DNA of 64,000 bases, from assembly GCA_963662815.2 (NCBI GenBank), contig CAXXWA010000023.1:25134-89133 (forward strand), in the 5' to 3' direction. Both the position numbers and the translations under genes were made by a program. Position 1 is the first letter of the stretch, and the number at the start of each line of letters is the position of its first letter. The notes under the pieces were generated by a model. It was not told the origin of the DNA, did not search any database, and saw only the letters and a program-made list of their open reading frames with translations. The stretch comes from JAPPHA01 sp963662815 (lineage in GTDB: Bacteria; Pseudomonadota; Alphaproteobacteria; Rhodobacterales; Rhodobacteraceae). Shown here piece after piece: positions 8,582 to 17,267 of the stretch.

Positions 8582-9415
8582 ATGGAAACCGTTTCGGAAA
8601 ACCACTGCCACGATGGCGTGCAGGGCGTCTACACCCACGCGTCCTCTTCCTGCGGCTGCGACATGACCTTCGGCCTCTACCTTCCGCCGGCGGCGCGCAA
8701 CGGCAGGGTGCCCTTGCTCTGGTACCTGTCCGGGCTGACCTGCACGCACGAGAACGCGATGGTCAAGGCCGGCGCGCAGGCTTTCGCGGCGCGGGCGGGG
8801 ATCGCGCTCGCCTTTCCCGACACCTCGCCGCGCGGTTCCCATGTCGCTGACGACGAGAGTTTCGACCTCGGACAGGGGGCGGGCTACTACGTGAACGCGA
8901 CTGAGCCGCCCTGGGCGCCGCATTTCCGGATGTGGGACTACGTCACCGCCGAACTTCCCGGACTGGTTTTCCGGGAATTCCCCCTGGACCGCGGCCGGCA
9001 GGGCATCACCGGCCATTCCATGGGCGGCCACGGCGCCCTGACGATCGGGATGACGATGCCCGAAACCTACCGGTCGCTCTCCGCGTTCGCGCCGATCGTC
9101 AATCCGACGCGATCCGGCCTGGGGCGGAGGCAGCTCTCGGCCTACCTCGGACCCGACGAATCCCTCTGGAACGCGCACGACTCGGTGCACCTGTTGCAGG
9201 AGCGCGGCTATCCCGGCCGCATCCTGATCGATCAGGGGGCTTCGGACCCGTTCCTCGAAGACCTCCGGCCGACAGCGCTCTCTTCCGCGATCGCGGACGC
9301 CGGACAGGACGCGGAATTTCGCACGCACGAAAACTACGATCACAGCTACTTCTTCGTCGCGACGTTCATGGAAGACCACGTCACGCACCATGCCGCGGCG
9401 CTGGCGGCAGCCTGA
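8582..9415 (+). CDS. fghA: S-formylglutathione hydrolase
   Basis: Esterase D family alpha/beta hydrolase (277 aa, normal length) that splits S-formylglutathione into formate and glutathione, the step after AdhC. Catalytic triad: Ser146 in GHSMGG, Asp222 in GASDPF and His254 in NYDHSYFF. The YLSGLTCTHEN segment at 48-58 is the family's oxyanion region. AAGGAAAG precedes the ATG. The stop is followed three bases later by the ATG of sthA. The 119 bases before it, after the IYD-like gene, contain no other gene. Confidence 0.96.
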   Translation: METVSENHCHDGVQGVYTHASSSCGCDMTFGLYLPPAARNGRVPLLWYLSGLTCTHENAMVKAGAQAFAARAGIALAFPDTSPRGSHVADDESFDLGQGAGYYVNATEPPWAPHFRMWDYVTAELPGLVFREFPLDRGRQGITGHSMGGHGALTIGMTMPETYRSLSAFAPIVNPTRSGLGRRQLSAYLGPDESLWNAHDSVHLLQERGYPGRILIDQGASDPFLEDLRPTALSSAIADAGQDAEFRTHENYDHSYFFVATFMEDHVTHHAAALAAA

Positions 9416-9418
9416 ACG

Positions 9419-10864
9419 ATGAGCCGCTACGACCTCATCGTCGTAGGAAGCGGCCCGGCAGGGCGGAGCGGCGCCATCCAGGCCGCGAAGCTCGGCAGCA
9501 GGGTGCTGGTCGTCGAGCGCGGCCGGCGCGTGGGCGGCGTTTCCGTCCACACCGGCACCATTCCCTCGAAAACGCTGCGCGAGACCATCCTCAACCTTTC
9601 CGGCTGGCGCGAGAGGAACTTCTATGGCCGCGCCTGGCGCGCGAAGGCGGACATCGACACCGGAGACCTCAAGCTCCGCCTGCGCAAGACGCTCGAATAC
9701 GAGGTGGAAGTGCTCGAGCACCAGTTCGCGCGCAACCGCGTGGAGACCAGGCGGGGGGAGGCGAAGTTCGTTTCCGCCGACAGCATCGAGGTCGTCGGGG
9801 CCGACCGGACGCGCATGGTCTACACGGCGGACCGGTTCCTGATCACGACCGGGACTCGGCCGTTCCGCCCCGACTACGTCCCCTTCAACGGCCGCAACGT
9901 CATCGACAGCGACGAGATCATCGAGCTTTCATTCGTGCCTGGCAGCGCCATTGTCGTCGGTGCCGGCGTGATCGGCGTCGAGTACGCAACCATGCTGCAG
10001 GCGCTCGACATCCGGACCACCTTGATCGAGCCGCGCAAGAGCTTTCTCGACTTCATCGACCGCACGCTGATCGCCGAGTTCACGGCGATCATTCGCGACA
10101 TGGGACTCGACCTTCGGCTCGGCACGGGCGTGACCGCGATCGATGCGTCCGACCGTTCCGTCAGGGTGCAGATGGACACCGGACGGCAGGTGCGGGCGGA
10201 CATGCTGCTGTTCGCCGCCGGGCGGCTCGGCGCAACCGACAGCCTGAACCTGAAGGCGTGCGGCATCGACGTCGATCACCGGGGAAGGATCGAGGTCGAC
10301 CGCGGCACCTTCCGCACGTGCAGGCCGAACATCTATGCGGCAGGCGATGTCATCGGTTTTCCGTGCCTCGCCTCGACCGCGCTCCAGCAGGGTCGCGTTG
10401 CCGCATCCCATGCGCTCGACGGCCCGTCGATCAGGCAGTCTCCCTGGTTTCCGTACGGCATCTATTCCGTTCCGGAGATGTCCACCTGCGGCATGTCGGA
10501 AGAGGAGCTCAGGGAACGCGGAATCGGGTACGAAGTCGGGGTCGCGCGGTTTCGGGAAACGTCGCGCGGCCACATCATGGGCGTCGACCACGGGTTCCTC
10601 AAGATACTGGTGTCGCTGAAGACCCGCCGCCTGCTCGGCGTTCAGATCGTCGGCGAGGGCGCGACGGAACTCATTCACATCGCGCAGGCCGTTCTGGACC
10701 TGAAGGGAACCGTCGACTACTTCGTCGAGAACACCTTCAACTATCCGACTCTGGCTGAAGCCTACAAGATCGCCGGTCTCGACGCATGGAACCGGATGCC
10801 GGAGCCGGCTTCCGGCGACACTGCAGATGCGGAGGCAGGGGAAAGCGGGGACGCGAAGACATGA
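9419..10864 (+). CDS. sthA: soluble (Si-specific) pyridine nucleotide transhydrogenase
   Basis: 481-aa flavoprotein of the dihydrolipoamide-dehydrogenase fold. GSGPAG near the N-terminus binds FAD and GAGVIGVEYA about residue 181 binds the second nucleotide. Instead of the redox-active CxxxxC pair, it reads VGGVSVHTGTIPSK; loss of the disulfide with retention of GTIPSK is typical of SthA/UdhA. It moves hydride between NADH and NADP+, which would fit an operon whose first enzyme makes NADH. It begins 3 bases after fghA, and its TGA overlaps the ATG of the HAD gene (ATGA). The last 25 residues (MPEPASGD...) are a low-complexity tail. Confidence 0.9.
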   Translation: MSRYDLIVVGSGPAGRSGAIQAAKLGSRVLVVERGRRVGGVSVHTGTIPSKTLRETILNLSGWRERNFYGRAWRAKADIDTGDLKLRLRKTLEYEVEVLEHQFARNRVETRRGEAKFVSADSIEVVGADRTRMVYTADRFLITTGTRPFRPDYVPFNGRNVIDSDEIIELSFVPGSAIVVGAGVIGVEYATMLQALDIRTTLIEPRKSFLDFIDRTLIAEFTAIIRDMGLDLRLGTGVTAIDASDRSVRVQMDTGRQVRADMLLFAAGRLGATDSLNLKACGIDVDHRGRIEVDRGTFRTCRPNIYAAGDVIGFPCLASTALQQGRVAASHALDGPSIRQSPWFPYGIYSVPEMSTCGMSEEELRERGIGYEVGVARFRETSRGHIMGVDHGFLKILVSLKTRRLLGVQIVGEGATELIHIAQAVLDLKGTVDYFVENTFNYPTLAEAYKIAGLDAWNRMPEPASGDTADAEAGESGDAKT

Positions 10865-11499
10865 ACGGCGTGCGAACCATCGTCTTCGACATCGGCGATG
10901 TCCTGATCGGCTGGGATCCTGTGCGCCTGTACGACGCGGTCATCGGACCCGACAGGCGCAAGGCCCTGTTCAGGGACGTCGACCTCCACACCATGAATGC
11001 GCGCATCGACCGCGGTGCACCCTTCAGGCAGACAGTCTACGAGACTGCGGAGGCGCACCCCCGATACCGCGACGAGATCCGCATCTGGCATGATCGCTGG
11101 ATCGAGATGGCGGGCCCGGCGATCCATGGATCGGTGCAGATCCTCGAATTCCTGCGCCAAAGGGACGTGCCGCTTCTCGCCCTGTCGAACTTCGGTCGCG
11201 AGAGTCTCGAACTGGCGGACTCCCGCTTCCCCTTCCTCACCTGGTTCGACCGGCGCTTCGTCTCCGCGCATCTCGGCTGCGTCAAACCCGAGCCGGAAAT
11301 CTACAGGCTGCTCGAAGCGGACTGCGGCTGCCGACCCGAAGAGCTGCTGTTCACCGACGACCGGCAGGAAAACATCGAGGCGGCGACCCGCCGCAGCTGG
11401 CAGGCGCATCACTTCACTGGACCCGCCGGCTGGGCGCGTTGCCTGGAGACGCACGGGTTCCTGAGCGCCGCAGAAGTCGAAGCCGTGTCTCGTGGCTGA
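10861..11499 (+). CDS. HAD-superfamily hydrolase, subfamily IA (YihX-like)
   Basis: 212 aa. HAD motif I is VFDIGDVL with nucleophile Asp10; motif II is ALSNFG; motif III Lys is in CVKPEPEIY; motif IV is LFTDDRQENIEAA. Position +2 after the nucleophile is Gly, not the Asp acid/base of most phosphatases, a feature shared with YihX-type and haloacid-dehalogenase-type members. It may therefore be a sugar phosphatase or a dehalogenase. The start ATG at 10861 overlaps the sthA stop, so a longer upstream frame is discarded. It overlaps the next gene by 8 bases. Confidence 0.85.
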   Translation: MNGVRTIVFDIGDVLIGWDPVRLYDAVIGPDRRKALFRDVDLHTMNARIDRGAPFRQTVYETAEAHPRYRDEIRIWHDRWIEMAGPAIHGSVQILEFLRQRDVPLLALSNFGRESLELADSRFPFLTWFDRRFVSAHLGCVKPEPEIYRLLEADCGCRPEELLFTDDRQENIEAATRRSWQAHHFTGPAGWARCLETHGFLSAAEVEAVSRG

Positions 11500-12451
11500 G
11501 CCCCGGCTTCCCCGCATCGGGTTCGGCGACATCGACCGCCTGCTCAAGTGGAGCGACATCACCGATGCGATCCGGGCAGGTCACAGGTTGCCGCGCGCGA
11601 GCATCGATGACGGCCTCGTCTTCCGCGGCGACGATGCGCTCCTTACCCGGGCGGCCTGGATCGACGGCCTCGGGAGCGCAGTTAAGAGCGCCACGATCGT
11701 CCCTGGAAACGCCGCCCGGGGCCTGTCCACGGTTCACGGCGGCGTCACGCTCTTCTCCGACGCGACCGGCGAGCCGGAGGCGATCCTCGACTTCCACCTG
11801 GTGACAAAGTGGAAGACCGCCGCCGATTCGCTTCTTGGCGCGGAAACGCTCGCGCGGCGCGATTCGCGGCGAATTCTCGTCATGGGCGCCGGAACCGTCG
11901 CCCGGAACCTCGTGCACGCCTACGGAAGCGCGTTCGCGAACGCAGCCTTCCGGATCTGGAACAGGTCGCCGAAGAGTGCGCAGCTCGTAGCCGACGAGCT
12001 GGCTGCGTTCGCCGACATCACCGTCGCCGGGGATCGCGAGGCCGCCGTGCGCTGGGCCGACATCGTCTGCTGCGCCACCATGGCCAGCGATCCGATCCTG
12101 CACGGCGACTGGCTGCAGCCCGGACAGCATGTCGACCTCATCGGCTCCTTCCGTCCGGACATGCGCGAGGCGGACGACGCCGCCCTTCGCCGGGCGCGCA
12201 TTTTCGTCGACAGCCACGAAACCACGCGCGGGCATACCGGCGAGATCCGGATTCCGCTGGAGACGGGCGCGATTTCCGAGGAGGACATCCTGGGAGATTT
12301 CTACGGTCTTCTCGACGGGCTGCAGGGCCGGGTTGCGGATGACGACATCACCCTCTTCAAGAACGGCGGTGGTGCGCATCTGGACCTGATGACGGCGCGA
12401 CGCATTCTCGAGATCTGGACGGAAGAGCACCGTGCGGATCACGCGGAGTGA
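11492..12451 (+). CDS. ornithine cyclodeaminase / mu-crystallin family protein
   Basis: 319 aa, GTG start inside the end of the HAD gene. The Rossmann loop VMGAGTVARNLVHAY lies near residue 130; before it are SAVKSATIVPGN (the family's substrate-binding Lys) and LSTVHGGVTLF. Members are NAD(P)-dependent cyclodeaminases, ketimine reductases or N-alkyl amino-acid dehydrogenases; the true ornithine cyclodeaminase is only one case. In this operon a ketimine reductase or imino-acid dehydrogenase is as likely. The gene's end overlaps the PhyH gene by 20 bases. Confidence 0.85.
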   Translation: MAEPRLPRIGFGDIDRLLKWSDITDAIRAGHRLPRASIDDGLVFRGDDALLTRAAWIDGLGSAVKSATIVPGNAARGLSTVHGGVTLFSDATGEPEAILDFHLVTKWKTAADSLLGAETLARRDSRRILVMGAGTVARNLVHAYGSAFANAAFRIWNRSPKSAQLVADELAAFADITVAGDREAAVRWADIVCCATMASDPILHGDWLQPGQHVDLIGSFRPDMREADDAALRRARIFVDSHETTRGHTGEIRIPLETGAISEEDILGDFYGLLDGLQGRVADDDITLFKNGGGAHLDLMTARRILEIWTEEHRADHAE

Positions 12452-13235
12452 CATCGAATCCTTCCGCCGCGACGGCGCCGTGGCGGTGCGCGGCGCTTTC
12501 GCCGGCTGGGTGGACGAAATTGCCGCCGGCATAGCCCGCAACATGGAAGCCCCGGGGCCCTTCGCCTCGGAAAACGCCGTACCGGAGGGAGAGGGCCGCT
12601 TCTTCGACGACTACTGCAACTGGACGCGGATTCCCGAGTTCGGACGGGTGGTCAGTGACAGCGCCGCCGCCCGGCTCGCGGCGGATGTCATGCAGTCCTC
12701 GCGCGCGCAGTTCTTTCACGACCATGTCCTCGTGAAGGAATCGGGAACGGCCAAGCCGACGCCCTGGCACCAGGACGCTCCCTACTACTTCGTCGACGGT
12801 ACGCAGACCGTAAGCATGTGGATCGCCGTCGACCCGGTCCGCGAGGCCTCCCTTCGGCTGATCGCCGGATCCCACCTCTGGCCCGGCATGGTGCGTCCTG
12901 TCAGCTGGGCCGACAACAGCGATTTCTACGATGGTGCGCACGACTGGATTCCCGTGCCCGACCCGGATGCCGATCCGCCGGGCGAGCGCATCCTCGAATG
13001 GCCGCTGGAACCCGGCGACGCCGTCCTGTTCGACTTCAGGACGCTGCACGGTGCGCGAGGCAATCCAGGCGGAGCGCGCCGGCGAATTCTGTCCCTGCGC
13101 TGGGTCGGCGACGACGCGCGCTTCGTCGAAAGGCCCGGGCGGACGTCCCCGCCCTTTCCCGGACACGGCATGCGGGCGGGCGAACGCCTCAGGGAGGACT
13201 GGTTCCCGGTGGTCTGGCGGAGTTCCGGGACGTGA
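12432..13235 (+). CDS. phytanoyl-CoA dioxygenase (PhyH) family Fe(II)/2-oxoglutarate oxygenase
   Basis: 267 aa, GTG start within the previous gene. The iron ligands are His113 and Asp115 in WHQDAPYYF and distal His206 in LHGARGN; the 2-oxoglutarate Arg is in GGARRRIL just after. PhyH-family enzymes hydroxylate or oxidatively demethylate small substrates; N- or O-demethylation releases formaldehyde. As last gene of the operon starting with adhC, a formaldehyde-releasing reaction is an attractive idea but is inference. EctD-like hydroxylation is an alternative. Confidence 0.88.
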   Translation: MRITRSDIESFRRDGAVAVRGAFAGWVDEIAAGIARNMEAPGPFASENAVPEGEGRFFDDYCNWTRIPEFGRVVSDSAAARLAADVMQSSRAQFFHDHVLVKESGTAKPTPWHQDAPYYFVDGTQTVSMWIAVDPVREASLRLIAGSHLWPGMVRPVSWADNSDFYDGAHDWIPVPDPDADPPGERILEWPLEPGDAVLFDFRTLHGARGNPGGARRRILSLRWVGDDARFVERPGRTSPPFPGHGMRAGERLREDWFPVVWRSSGT

Positions 13236-13311
13236 ACCGAGGATCCGACCTGTGTCGGACGCACCGGGGATTCTCGGTGCGCAGGATGTCCGGGTCGGTT
13301 AGACTTCCGTC

Positions 13312-14775
13312 ATGACCGCGCTTCCCTTCGACAACAGCTATGCCCGTCTGCCCGGAAGGTTCTTTTCGAGAGTCCAGCCGGACACGGCGCCCGCACCGGA
13401 ACTGATCCGCCTCAACCGCGGATTGGCGGACGTGCTGCGCCTCGACGCCGACTGGCTGTCCTCGCCGGACGGCATTGCCATGCTCGCCGGCGGCGCGCTT
13501 CCCGGCGAAGCCGATTCGATCGCCATGGCCTATGCCGGCCACCAGTTCGGCGGCTGGGTTCCGCAACTCGGGGACGGACGCGCGCTGCTGCTTGGAGAAG
13601 TCGTCGGACGCGACGGGCTGCGGCGGGACGTCCAGCTCAAGGGATCGGGGCGCACCCCGTATTCGCGCCAGGGCGACGGCAAGGCACCGCTCGGACCTGT
13701 GCTCAGGGAGTATATCGTAAGCGAAGCGATGGCCGCTCTCGGCGTGCCGACGTCGCGCTCGCTTGCGGCGGTCCTTACCGGCGAAACCGTATACCGCGAA
13801 ACGCCGCTTCCCGGCGCCGTGCTTACGCGCGTGGCCGAAAGCCACATCCGGGTCGGCACATTCCAGTACTTCGGCGCGCACGGCGACCGGGACGGACTCC
13901 GCGAACTCGCCAACTACGCGATTGCGCGCCATTATCCGGCGGCGGCGGATTCCGACAGGCCGTACCGGAAGCTCCTCGACGGCGTCATCAGCCGTCAGGC
14001 GCGGTTGATTCCCAAGTGGATGGGCCTCGGGTTCATCCACGGCGTCATGAACACCGACAACATGCAGATCGCAGGCGAGACGATCGACTACGGTCCCTGC
14101 GCCTTCATGGAGGCCTTTCATCCGAAGACGGTCTTCAGTTCGATCGACCATTTCGGGCGATACGCCTGGGTGAACCAGCCGAGGATCGCCGAGTGGAACC
14201 TCGCGCGCCTGGCGGAAGCGCTGATTCCCCTCCTCGCCGACGACGAAGCGGAAGCCATCGCCGACGCGCGCGATGCCCTCTCGGGATTCGCGCCGCAGTT
14301 GTCGGCCGAGCTCGCTGATACCTTCGAAAGGAAGTTCGGCCTTCCGGAGGGTCAGGACGGCAATTCGGAATTCATCGAATCCGCCTTCACCCTGATGGCG
14401 GAGAACGCGGTCGACTTCACGCTGTTCTTCAGGGAGCTGACCCGGTTCGCGAGCGGCACCGATAATGCGGGTTTCAAGTCCCTTTTCCGTGAAGCAGGCG
14501 GCGCCGACGCCTGGCTTGAAGCATGGAAGAAGACGTCGGGCACGGGTGACCCTAGCGAGCGGACAAAACGAATGCAGCGCCAGAACCCGGTCTTCATTCC
14601 GCGCAACCACCGCGTCGAGGAGGCGATCCGGCGCGCGATGTCGAACGATTTCGGGCCGTTTCACCGACTGGTCGATGTCCTGAAGTCGCCTTTCAGGGAA
14701 CAGCCTGAGCACGCGGACCTGGAACGGCGGCCCCGTCCCGAGGAGCGCGTGCAGAGGACGTTCTGCGGCACGTAG
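13312..14775 (+). CDS. selO: SelO-type protein AMPylase (YdiU/UPF0061)
   Basis: 487 aa, full length. SelO pseudokinases transfer AMP from ATP to protein Ser/Thr/Tyr residues and are linked to redox stress. Typical stretches are AMAYAGHQFGGWVPQLGDGR, VQLKGSGRTPYSRQGDG and GVMNTDNM (metal/ATP site), and IDYGPCAFM. The C-terminus ends FCGT: the conserved Cys replaces the selenocysteine of animal SelO. It starts 76 bases after the PhyH gene and may be expressed with it or from its own promoter. Confidence 0.95.
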   Translation: MTALPFDNSYARLPGRFFSRVQPDTAPAPELIRLNRGLADVLRLDADWLSSPDGIAMLAGGALPGEADSIAMAYAGHQFGGWVPQLGDGRALLLGEVVGRDGLRRDVQLKGSGRTPYSRQGDGKAPLGPVLREYIVSEAMAALGVPTSRSLAAVLTGETVYRETPLPGAVLTRVAESHIRVGTFQYFGAHGDRDGLRELANYAIARHYPAAADSDRPYRKLLDGVISRQARLIPKWMGLGFIHGVMNTDNMQIAGETIDYGPCAFMEAFHPKTVFSSIDHFGRYAWVNQPRIAEWNLARLAEALIPLLADDEAEAIADARDALSGFAPQLSAELADTFERKFGLPEGQDGNSEFIESAFTLMAENAVDFTLFFRELTRFASGTDNAGFKSLFREAGGADAWLEAWKKTSGTGDPSERTKRMQRQNPVFIPRNHRVEEAIRRAMSNDFGPFHRLVDVLKSPFREQPEHADLERRPRPEERVQRTFCGT

Positions 14776-14813
14776 TCGCAACAGCAATCGCCGCGAAAGG
14801 GAGCGCCTCTGCC

Positions 14814-15800
14814 ATGGCAACGGAACATGACGCCAGCATGATGAACAATCTTTACTGGTGGGGCATCCCGACGCTGTTCCGCTGTCCTGTCGGAGAACCG
14901 GAAGGACGGGACATCGTCCTCGCGGGAATTCCGCATTCGACGGGCAACGGCACCACGGAGCGCGACCAGCACCTCGGTCCGCGCGCGGTTCGAGACGTTT
15001 CTGCGTTGCAGAGGCGCGTTCACGGCGCTTTCGGCATCGATCCCTGGTCCGCGTCCGCAATCGCCGACGTCGGCGACGTGCCGCTCCCGCGCGCGAACGA
15101 CAACGAGGACTGCATCGAGCGGATCACGGAATTCTTCAGGCGCATCGACCGGGCCGGCGCAAGACCGGTTTCGATCGGCGGCGACCACTCCGTGACCGGC
15201 GGGGTTCTTCAGGCGCTCGGATGTGGGCGGATCGCCGGAGCCGAACCCGTCTGCCTTCTCCACCTCGACGCTCACACGGACGTGTTCACGAAGGTCGACC
15301 ATTTCCTCGGCGCCCGGAAGTCGGCAGCGCATTGGGCCGCCTACCTTGTCGACCAGGGGCAGGTGGACGCCGGCAATTCCATGCAGGTCGGGCTTAGGGG
15401 TCATCCCCGTACGGCCGACTGGCTGCAGCCGGCCTACGACTACGGGTACAACATCGTGACCATGGCCGAGTACCGGAGGCGCGGCGCATCCGATGTCATC
15501 GCGGAGGTCCGCGACAGGCTTGAAGGGCGTCCCGTCTACGTGACCTTCGACCTCGACTGTCTCGATCCGGCTGTCGCACCGGCTGTTGCGAACCTGGAGC
15601 CGGGTTCAAACGGGTTTTCCATGGACGAGGCCACCGCGCTCCTGCATGCAGTGCGCGGTCTGAACATCATTGGCGGCGATGTCGTCTGTCTTATGCCCAC
15701 GAAGGACAGCCCGAACCGGATCACTGCGATGGTGGCGGCCGCGGTCATGTTCGAGATGATCTGCATGATCTCTGAAACAGTATCGTCAGCTTCCAGGTAA
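14814..15800 (+). CDS. ureohydrolase (agmatinase / guanidino-acid hydrolase family)
   Basis: 328-aa binuclear manganese enzyme that releases urea from a guanidino compound. Metal ligands: His125 in GGDHS, Asp152/His154/Asp156 in LDAHTD, and Asp246/Asp248 in FDLDCLDPA. After that motif it reads AVAPAVANLEPGSNGFS where agmatinases normally have APGTGTPEPGG, so the substrate-side loop differs; guanidinobutyrase- or guanidinopropionase-like substrates are possible. GGGAG precedes the ATG. It follows selO by 38 bases and could share its transcript. Confidence 0.85.
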   Translation: MATEHDASMMNNLYWWGIPTLFRCPVGEPEGRDIVLAGIPHSTGNGTTERDQHLGPRAVRDVSALQRRVHGAFGIDPWSASAIADVGDVPLPRANDNEDCIERITEFFRRIDRAGARPVSIGGDHSVTGGVLQALGCGRIAGAEPVCLLHLDAHTDVFTKVDHFLGARKSAAHWAAYLVDQGQVDAGNSMQVGLRGHPRTADWLQPAYDYGYNIVTMAEYRRRGASDVIAEVRDRLEGRPVYVTFDLDCLDPAVAPAVANLEPGSNGFSMDEATALLHAVRGLNIIGGDVVCLMPTKDSPNRITAMVAAAVMFEMICMISETVSSASR

Positions 15801-16028
15801 AGGCCTTCCGTCGAAGCAGGAGCAGTTGCAGAAGGTCGTGGCGACCGGCGCGCTGCAACCTCCGCGTCGGTCGAGTTGCGAGTTGTTGAATTTGCCATCG
15901 ACGCGGCGCGGTCCTTGCCATTTCCACAGAAAAGGTTGCAACAAGCGCATTATAGTGCCAATTTTGTCAAAAATTTGTTGTTATTTATATTATAAAACAA
16001 CATTTGAACACGATTAAGGGAGTCCAAA
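15801..16028. promoter_or_regulatory. promoter region of rloA with inverted repeat
   Basis: The GC content drops abruptly here. A good sigma-70-like promoter reads TTGTCA at 15964-15969 and TATTAT at 15988-15993 (spacer 18; TATATT at 15986 gives 16). An inverted repeat TGTTGTT (15976-15982) / AACAACA (15996-16002) straddles the -10 box, a plausible repressor site. A ribosome site AAGGGAG lies shortly before the ATG at 16029. Confidence 0.6.
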
Positions 16029-17267
16029 ATGCTGTACAGGGTCGAAGTCGAAAACTTTTTCTCGTTTTGCGAGCGTCAGGCCATAGATCTGCGCGCCAGA
16101 AAGTCCCTAGAGGACCCACTCGGCCGGCTTGCGCCACTTCATGGCGGCTCCGAATGGGTTTGCCCGAGCGTTGTTGCGCTGTTCGGACCCAATGCCGCCG
16201 GAAAGTCGAATGCACTGAAGGCGATTGCATTCGCGGCCTGGTTCGTGACCAAAAGTTTCGAGCACAGGGCAAGTCACGTCCTGCCATACCAAAAATTCGG
16301 AACCGCGGAGAAGATCGCGGACACCACTCGGATATCGCTGTCTTTCTCGGGTCCAGCAGACTTTCACGACCAGACGGGCGATGGGCCCGAGTGCCCCTAC
16401 ACCTACGAACTTGTTCTGTCGGGCCGGGGCGCGCGCCCGGCGGCAATTCCGATTCCCGTTCAAGATCGCGTTGTCCTCGAGAAACTCACCTACCAACCCA
16501 AGGGCCGCGGAAAGCCGACAACCATAGTCGAGAGGCGGGAAAACAGCCGATTGAGACACGTCCGCGGATTCCTGATGAAGGGCCAGACAAGCGCACTGCA
16601 CGCAACGCAGCGGCCGAATGCAAGCATCTTCTCCACCCTGGCGCAACTCAATCACCAATTCGCGTCGAACTTCGTGAAGTCCACTTCACAGATAATGTAC
16701 AACATTCCTTTCGATCGACTTGAGAACGACGAAATCCTTGCTGCCAGATGGTACGCGAACGCTCCCAAGGGGCTTGCAGACCTTCAATCGATGGCGAAAT
16801 GCATGGATCTCGGGATTGAGGGCATCAGAGTCATGTATTCCTCGCCGGATCCCATGCTGGAGTTTTCGCACTCCGGACTGGAAGAGAAAATCTGCCTCCC
16901 ATTCGAAAGTCATGGAACCCGCCAGTTCGTCAAACTGTTTCCCTGCTTGCACCATGCGCTCGAAATGGGAAGCATTGCCGTCATCGACGATATCGATTCG
17001 GCCATTCACCCGCAGTTGCTGAACGAAGTCGTGCAATGGTTCAGCGACGACGAACGAAACCCTCGTCGCGCCCAAATCTGGATGACATGCCAGTCCCCGA
17101 GCCTGATGAACGAATTGACGAAGGAAGGCATTCTTTTCTGCGAGAAGAATTCGCGGGGGTGTTCCGATGTCTACGGCTTGAAAGACATCGAACGCGTTCG
17201 ACGCAATGAGAACTTTTATGGCAAGTACATGGGCGGTGTGTATGGTGCAGTGCCAAGATTCGGGTGA
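16029..17267 (+). CDS. rloA: AAA-family ATPase, RloA-like (defence-associated)
   Basis: 412 aa. Begins with the MLYRVEVENFFSF pattern of AAA15/AAA21 (ABC/SMC-like) ATPases. Walker A is GPNAAGKS at 53-60. The Walker B region reads IAVIDDIDSAIHP. An ABC-like signature is not obvious. RloA/RloB pairs were first noticed inside restriction-modification loci, and related ATPase pairs act as abortive-infection systems. Here the pair stands alone. Its TGA overlaps the ATG of rloB (TGATG). Lower GC and different codon use from its neighbours suggest acquisition by transfer. Confidence 0.85.
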   Translation: MLYRVEVENFFSFCERQAIDLRARKSLEDPLGRLAPLHGGSEWVCPSVVALFGPNAAGKSNALKAIAFAAWFVTKSFEHRASHVLPYQKFGTAEKIADTTRISLSFSGPADFHDQTGDGPECPYTYELVLSGRGARPAAIPIPVQDRVVLEKLTYQPKGRGKPTTIVERRENSRLRHVRGFLMKGQTSALHATQRPNASIFSTLAQLNHQFASNFVKSTSQIMYNIPFDRLENDEILAARWYANAPKGLADLQSMAKCMDLGIEGIRVMYSSPDPMLEFSHSGLEEKICLPFESHGTRQFVKLFPCLHHALEMGSIAVIDDIDSAIHPQLLNEVVQWFSDDERNPRRAQIWMTCQSPSLMNELTKEGILFCEKNSRGCSDVYGLKDIERVRRNENFYGKYMGGVYGAVPRFG

